Of a DNA stretch of 64,000 bases, positions 59,763 to 64,000 are shown one piece after another. Source of the DNA: Phycobacter sedimenti (GTDB lineage: Bacteria > Pseudomonadota > Alphaproteobacteria > Rhodobacterales > Rhodobacteraceae); contig NZ_JBBVGR010000004.1 in assembly GCF_038148855.1 (NCBI RefSeq), positions 62,001 to 126,000 of the forward strand, read 5' to 3'. The notes under the pieces were generated by a model, which did not search any database, was not told the DNA's origin, and saw nothing but the letters and a program-made list of their open reading frames with translations. Position numbers and translations under genes: made by a program. The stretch's first letter is position 1; each line of letters starts with the position of its first letter.

Positions 59763-61202
59763 TTGTTTTCGAAATACAAGAAGCAAGCACCCAGCGCGCG
59801 CCCGGCTCCGGCCGCAGCGCCCGCGCCGACCGCTGGACCCGCCGAGACACCGGCTGCGGCTGCGTCGCTGCGCCGTCCGGTTACCCGCAACATGGCCGAG
59901 GCTGCACCCGCTGACAAAGACCGCAAGCGCAAGGAACGTCTGGGCGAAATCAAGGTTCAGCTCCACCGCGAACTGCTGGACAACCTGAACCTTTCCGCGC
60001 TGGAAAAGGCCAGCGAGAAGGAGTTGCGGGCCGAGATCGCGCAGATTGCCGGTGAGATCCTCGAAGAGAAAGGCATCGTTCTCAACCGCGAAGACCGCAT
60101 GACGCTCAACAAGGAGCTTTATGACGAAGTCACCGGCCTTGGTCCGCTGGAGTCGCTGCTGCAGGATGAAACGGTCAGCGATATCCTGGTGAACGGCCCC
60201 CAGCAGATCTTTGTGGAGCGCGAAGGCAAGCTGCAGCTGTCGGACGTCACCTTCAAGGATGAAAAGCATCTGATGCGGATCATCGACAAGATCGTCTCGG
60301 CCGTGGGGCGGCGCGTCGATGAATCCAACCCCTACGTGGACGCCCGCCTGGCGGACGGTTCGCGTTTCAACGCAATGGTGCCGCCCATTGCGGTGGATGG
60401 ATCGCTGGTGTCGATCCGGAAATTCAAGAAAGACAAGCTGGGCATTGATGATCTCGTCAGCTTCGGCGCCTTTACGGAAGAAATGGCTGCATATCTGCAA
60501 GCCGCCGTTTCCACGCGCCTGAACATTATCGTCTCGGGCGGTACGGGGTCTGGTAAGACCACGACGCTCAACGCGCTTTCGAGCTTTATCGACGATGCCG
60601 AGCGGATCCTCACCATTGAGGACACCGCCGAATTGCAGCTGCAACAGACCCATGTGGGCCGGATGGAAAGCCGCCCGCCCAACGTCGAGGGCAAGGGCGA
60701 GGTTTCCCCGCGCGACTGTCTGAAGAACGCCCTGCGGATGCGCCCGGACCGGATCATCGTGGGCGAGACCCGCGGCGAAGAGGTCATCGACATGTTGCAG
60801 GCCATGAACACCGGCCATGACGGGTCGATGACCACGATCCACGCGAACTCGGCCCGTGATGGCGTGTCGCGCCTTGAGAACATGATCGCAATGGCAGGCA
60901 TCGAAATGCCGATCAAGGCAGTACGCAGCCAGATTTCATCGGCTGTGAATGTCATCGTGCAGGCCTCGCGTCTGCAGGACGGCTCGCGCCGGATGACCTC
61001 GATCACCGAGATCACCGGAATGGAAGGCGATGTGATCTCGATGCAGGAGATCTTCCGCTTTCAGCGTGTGGGCCTGACACCCGACAACAAGATCATCGGC
61101 CATTTCACCGCCACCGGCGTGCGCAGCCACTACTCCGAGCGGTTCCGCCTTTGGGGCTACGATCTGCCGCCCTCGATCTATGAACCCACGCGGATGGAGT
61201 AA
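59763..61202 (+). CDS. cpaF: Pilus assembly ATPase CpaF (TadA)
   Basis: A 479-residue secretion ATPase that powers Flp pilus assembly. A Pro/Ala-rich N-terminus of about 45 residues precedes the helical and PAS-like N-domains. Walker A is GGTGSGKTT at 259-267, Walker B region is RPDRIIVGETRGEEVIDML, and the His box is GHDGSMTTIHANS. The start is a TTG (59763) with GGGGGA upstream. Confidence 0.96.
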   Translation: MFSKYKKQAPSARPAPAAAPAPTAGPAETPAAAASLRRPVTRNMAEAAPADKDRKRKERLGEIKVQLHRELLDNLNLSALEKASEKELRAEIAQIAGEILEEKGIVLNREDRMTLNKELYDEVTGLGPLESLLQDETVSDILVNGPQQIFVEREGKLQLSDVTFKDEKHLMRIIDKIVSAVGRRVDESNPYVDARLADGSRFNAMVPPIAVDGSLVSIRKFKKDKLGIDDLVSFGAFTEEMAAYLQAAVSTRLNIIVSGGTGSGKTTTLNALSSFIDDAERILTIEDTAELQLQQTHVGRMESRPPNVEGKGEVSPRDCLKNALRMRPDRIIVGETRGEEVIDMLQAMNTGHDGSMTTIHANSARDGVSRLENMIAMAGIEMPIKAVRSQISSAVNVIVQASRLQDGSRRMTSITEITGMEGDVISMQEIFRFQRVGLTPDNKIIGHFTATGVRSHYSERFRLWGYDLPPSIYEPTRME

Positions 61203-61207
61203 CAGAG

Positions 61208-62176
61208 ATGCAAGTGCCCATCGAACCGCTGATTTACGGTCTGATCTTCGTCGGCGTCATCGTGCTGGTCGAGGGAATCTATCTGGTCGTCTTTGGCAAA
61301 TCGATCCGCCTGAACAGCAAGGTCAGCCGTCGGCTTGAGATGCTGGAGAAGGGCAATACCCGCGAAGAAGTACTGGAGCAGCTCCGCAAAGAACTGAAAC
61401 AGCACGGGAAATCACAGTCCATCCCGCTGTACTCCCTGTTGGCCGAGCGCGCCCAAAAGGCCGCGATCGCGTTCACGCCGCAGCAGCTGATGATGATCAT
61501 GGCCGGGGTGGCCGTCATCGCCTTTATCGCGCTCAGTGTCGGAACCGCCGCCCCGATGCCGGTGCGGGCCCTCGGTTCGATAATCATCGGCGTGGGCGGG
61601 GTCTTTTTCTGGGTGAACAAGAAAGCCAGCAAACGCATGGCGCTGATCGAAGAGCAACTGCCGGACGCGGTCGAACTGATGGTGCGGTCCCTGCGGGTCG
61701 GGCACCCCTTTTCATCAGCCATTCAGATCGTCTCCAACGAAATCGAAGATCCTCTGGCCTCGGAATTCGGCATGATCGCGGATGAATCGGCCTATGGGCG
61801 CGACATCGGTGAGGCGCTCAAGGAAATGGCAGAGCGGCTGGATCTGCAGGACATGCGGTTTTTGGCGGTTGCGGTCACGATCCAGCAGCAGTCGGGCGGT
61901 AACCTGGCCGAGGTTCTGGCTGGCCTTGCCAAGGTGATCCGCGCCCGCTTCCGCCTGTTCCGCAAGGTGAAGGCCATCACCGCCGAAGCGCAATGGTCGG
62001 GCAAATTCCTGTCCGGTTTTCCCTTGTTCGCCCTGGGCGTTCTGTTGGTCAGAGACCCCAACTACTATGACAACGTCCTTGACCACCCCTGGTTCATTCC
62101 CGCCTGTTTCGTGGTCGGGATCATGCTGACGATCAATCTGTTCGTCATGAAGATGCTCACCAACATTGAGGTCTGA
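61208..62176 (+). CDS. tadB: Flp pilus inner-membrane protein TadB (T2SSF)
   Basis: A 322-residue inner-membrane platform protein. One N-terminal helix, a helical pair near residues 90-135, and a T2SSF domain (EEQLPDAVELMVRSLRVGHPFSSAIQIVSNE, by parts; QSGGNLAEVLAGLAKVIRARFRL) are followed by two C-terminal helices. It starts five bases after the cpaF stop. TadB and TadC together form the platform on which CpaF acts. Confidence 0.95.
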   Translation: MQVPIEPLIYGLIFVGVIVLVEGIYLVVFGKSIRLNSKVSRRLEMLEKGNTREEVLEQLRKELKQHGKSQSIPLYSLLAERAQKAAIAFTPQQLMMIMAGVAVIAFIALSVGTAAPMPVRALGSIIIGVGGVFFWVNKKASKRMALIEEQLPDAVELMVRSLRVGHPFSSAIQIVSNEIEDPLASEFGMIADESAYGRDIGEALKEMAERLDLQDMRFLAVAVTIQQQSGGNLAEVLAGLAKVIRARFRLFRKVKAITAEAQWSGKFLSGFPLFALGVLLVRDPNYYDNVLDHPWFIPACFVVGIMLTINLFVMKMLTNIEV

Positions 62177-62187
62177 GGAGAAGTTCC

Positions 62188-63168
62188 ATGTCCATCCTAT
62201 CCGACTTGAACGGTTTCCTGACTGATCAGTTTGGTGCCTTCGGGCCGCTCCTTGCCATTGGCATTCTGGGCCTTCTGATGATCGTTCTGGCGATTCCCCT
62301 GCTGCTCAATCAGCCCGAAGATCCGCTCAAGAAGCTGCAGAAGGACATGTCGCCCGAGACACAGCCCAAACAGCAGAAAGAGCGCCTGCGCCAGGGCAAC
62401 CGCAACGAGCAGCTGCAAAAATTTGCTTCGTTCCTGGAGCCGCAGAACGCCGAAGAGCTGTCTGCGATGGAACTGAAACTGCGCCAGGCGGGCTATGCCT
62501 CCAAAGATTCGGTGCGCCTGTTTCACTTTGCCCAGTTTGCCTTGGGCCTCTTGGGGCTGGGCGCCGGGCTGTTCTACGTCTTTGTGATGAAAGCCGGGAC
62601 CGAATTTGACAGCCAGCAGCTGGCCCTTCGCATTCTTGGTCCCGGCGGTGCAGGCTACATGCTCCCCAGATACTGGATCACCCGCCGCATCGAAGAGCGC
62701 AAGAAACAGATCACCCAAGGCTTTCCCGACGCGCTGGACATGATGCTGGTCTGCGTGGAGGCGGGGCAGTCTCTTGACCAGTCCATCGTGCGCGTCGCAA
62801 AGGAGCTGCACGCCTCCTACCCCGCGCTGGCCGAAGAATTCGAAATCGTTGCCTATGAGATGAAGGCGGGCAAGGAAAAGGAAAAGGTGATGCGCGATAT
62901 GGGCACCCGCTGCGGGGTGCAGGACATATCCTCCTTTGTCACCGTGATGATCCAGTCCCAGGCCTTTGGTACATCCATCGCTGATGCGCTGCGGGTTTAT
63001 GCGGACGAGATGCGCGACAAGCGCGTGATGCGCGCCGAAGAGGCGGCAAACAAGTTGCCTGTGAAAATGACTCTTGCCACAATGGGCCTGACGGTGCCTC
63101 CGCTTCTGATCATTCTGGTCGGACCTTCGGTGGAAGGCATCTCGAATATGGGCAATATGGGTAACTGA
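62188..63168 (+). CDS. tadC: Flp pilus inner-membrane protein TadC (T2SSF)
   Basis: A 326-residue partner of TadB with the same overall plan: an N-terminal helix, a charged region (LKKLQKDMSPETQPKQQKER), a helix pair and a T2SSF domain with FPDALDMMLVCVEAGQSLDQSI and QSQAFGTSIADALRVYADEM. Two C-terminal helices are present. GGAGAAG precedes the ATG. It is 11 bases behind tadB. Confidence 0.95.
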   Translation: MSILSDLNGFLTDQFGAFGPLLAIGILGLLMIVLAIPLLLNQPEDPLKKLQKDMSPETQPKQQKERLRQGNRNEQLQKFASFLEPQNAEELSAMELKLRQAGYASKDSVRLFHFAQFALGLLGLGAGLFYVFVMKAGTEFDSQQLALRILGPGGAGYMLPRYWITRRIEERKKQITQGFPDALDMMLVCVEAGQSLDQSIVRVAKELHASYPALAEEFEIVAYEMKAGKEKEKVMRDMGTRCGVQDISSFVTVMIQSQAFGTSIADALRVYADEMRDKRVMRAEEAANKLPVKMTLATMGLTVPPLLIILVGPSVEGISNMGNMGN

Positions 63169-63170
63169 TC

Positions 63171-63785
63171 ATGACCAGGCTGCGCAGGGCGGCGGAACTC
63201 CGCCCCTGCCCCTCACACTCCGCCGCCCGCGCCGCCGCGCTGGTGGCGTTTCTCGTCGCATCCTCCTGTGCACCGCAGTTCGCACGGGAAGAGCCTGACA
63301 GCCCCTGGGCGCCCGGCGTGGATCTGCGCAAGCAGGCCGAAGACGGTCTGGTGGTCGGCCATCGCCTGATGGATGCGGGCGAATACGAGCTGGCACTCGA
63401 TGCCTTCAACCGGGCCGCATTGGACCAGGGGCTGACACCCGAGGTGCTGTCCGGCATGGGATCGGCGAACCTCGGCCTTGGGCGCCTGGGTCAGGCCGAA
63501 GCGCTGCTGCGCCGCGCCACCAAGGCGGCTCCCGACTGGCCAGAGGCTATGAACAACCTTGGTGTTGTCCTGATGGAGCGGGGTAAAACGCCCGAAGCCG
63601 CGCAGATCCTGCGCCGGGCCTATGCGCTCGACAATGGCGAAAGTGACGCAATCCGGGATAATTTGCGCCGGGCACTCGAAAAACTTGAAAATTCCGCGCA
63701 TAGTGATCCGCAAAACGAAAGTCGAAGCGACTTCACATTGATGCGGCAAGGCGGCGGCAGCTATCGGATCGGAAAGAATCCCTAG
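63171..63785 (+). CDS. tadD: Tad locus TPR protein TadD
   Basis: A 204-residue protein with a probable lipoprotein-type signal (AALVAFLVASSCAPQF). Two to three tetratricopeptide repeats follow (VVGHRLMDAGEYELALDAFNRA, GSANLGLGRLGQAEALLRRATKAAP, NNLGVVLMERGKTPEAAQILRRAYAL, by parts). TadD proteins help localise or stabilise the secretin. It starts two bases after tadC. Confidence 0.9.
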   Translation: MTRLRRAAELRPCPSHSAARAAALVAFLVASSCAPQFAREEPDSPWAPGVDLRKQAEDGLVVGHRLMDAGEYELALDAFNRAALDQGLTPEVLSGMGSANLGLGRLGQAEALLRRATKAAPDWPEAMNNLGVVLMERGKTPEAAQILRRAYALDNGESDAIRDNLRRALEKLENSAHSDPQNESRSDFTLMRQGGGSYRIGKNP

Positions 63786-63832
63786 GCCAGCCATCAGATC
63801 CGCAAGGGCAGAGCAGCAAAAGGACGCATAAA

Positions 63833-64000
63833 ATGCGCCAGTTTATTCTTGTGACGACAGGGCTTGTGGGCGTTCTTGCCCTTTCGGCCTGTGCGGAACC
63901 CGATGGCAAAGAAACCGTTGAACGCGCCTTTGAAGAGGTCAATGTCGTGGATGCGCACAACCTCAACGAGGTGATGCTCTCCGTGGCCGACCCGAACGAG
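63833..64000 (+). CDS. Lipoprotein gene of the tad locus, 5' part
   Basis: The first 56 codons of a gene cut by the window edge. The start MRQFILVTTGLVGVLALSAC is a lipoprotein signal with lipobox LSAC, followed by AEPDGKETVERAFEEVNVVDAHNLNEV (by parts). In related loci a second TPR-containing TadD-like lipoprotein occupies this place, so that is the likely identity. AAAAGGA lies nearby upstream. The frame is open to the last base. Confidence 0.75.
   Translation, partial: MRQFILVTTGLVGVLALSACAEPDGKETVERAFEEVNVVDAHNLNEVMLSVADPNE

Noticed and set aside
58413..60842. Very long open frame on the minus strand opposite cpaE and cpaF
   Set aside because: It is antisense to two well-supported genes, has no domain or ribosome site, and its amino-acid mix is that of a high-GC shadow frame.
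63733..63966. Minus-strand open frame opposite the last lipoprotein gene
   Set aside because: The plus strand encodes a clear lipoprotein signal with ribosome site in tad context, so the antisense frame is a shadow.

Overview
The window reads as a chromosome segment of a Roseobacter-group (Rhodobacteraceae) alphaproteobacterium. The evidence is high GC content, TRAP transporters, the cytochrome c oxidase gene order ctaC-ctaB-ctaG-ctaE followed by SURF1, threonine synthase and an M16 peptidase, an FnrL-type site, and a tad/cpa pilus locus. Genus cannot be fixed from the sequence alone. No rRNA, CRISPR array, transposase or integrase was seen. One tRNA, Leu(GAG), is present.

Region 1 (1-23 kb) is accessory and catabolic. 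It opens with the end of a TRAP permease, a cyclase-family hydrolase and a fumarylacetoacetate-hydrolase-family enzyme, then a GlxA-type regulator facing a cysteine hydrolase. Next is a cyanate module: a Tat-exported binding protein, permease, ATPase and cyanase, divergent from a PAS/AAA+/Fis activator whose GAFTGA loop is altered. From 9.7 to 22.8 kb two divergent operons share a promoter containing a perfect palindrome. Leftward is a six-gene, translationally coupled set: tautomerase-NTF2 fusion, HyuB, HyuA, an isochorismatase-like hydrolase lacking the cysteine, an isocitrate-lyase/PEP-mutase-family lyase and a fumarate-reductase-like flavoprotein. Rightward are a GntR/UTRA regulator, LeuC- and LeuD-like hydratase subunits and a complete TRAP transporter. 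Together they look like an uptake and degradation pathway for a cyclic amide or branched dicarboxylic acid whose substrate I cannot name.

Region 2 (23-34 kb) holds tRNA-Leu, a peptidoglycan-binding-domain protein, lipB, an unusual PAS/vestigial LuxR/alpha-beta-hydrolase fusion, methylthioadenosine-adenine salvage (mtnP, apt), a fasciclin protein, an MFS transporter, a GlcD-type oxidase and an exported metallo-hydrolase.

Region 3 (34-50 kb) is core metabolism: GNAT, M16 peptidase, thrC, SURF1 and the cta operon, all leftward, then rightward tldD, dprA, topA and a 3-oxoacid CoA-transferase pair. Members of a hairpin-rich dispersed repeat lie near 32.2, 34.8 and 48.5 kb.

Region 4 (50-54 kb) has small membrane or secreted proteins and a TetR-controlled operon with three copies of one 12-bp operator. 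Region 5 (54-64 kb) is a lytic transglycosylase and a tad/cpa locus: two Flp-like pilins, cpaB, cpaC, an OmpA-type protein, cpaE, cpaF, tadB, tadC, tadD and a truncated lipoprotein gene.
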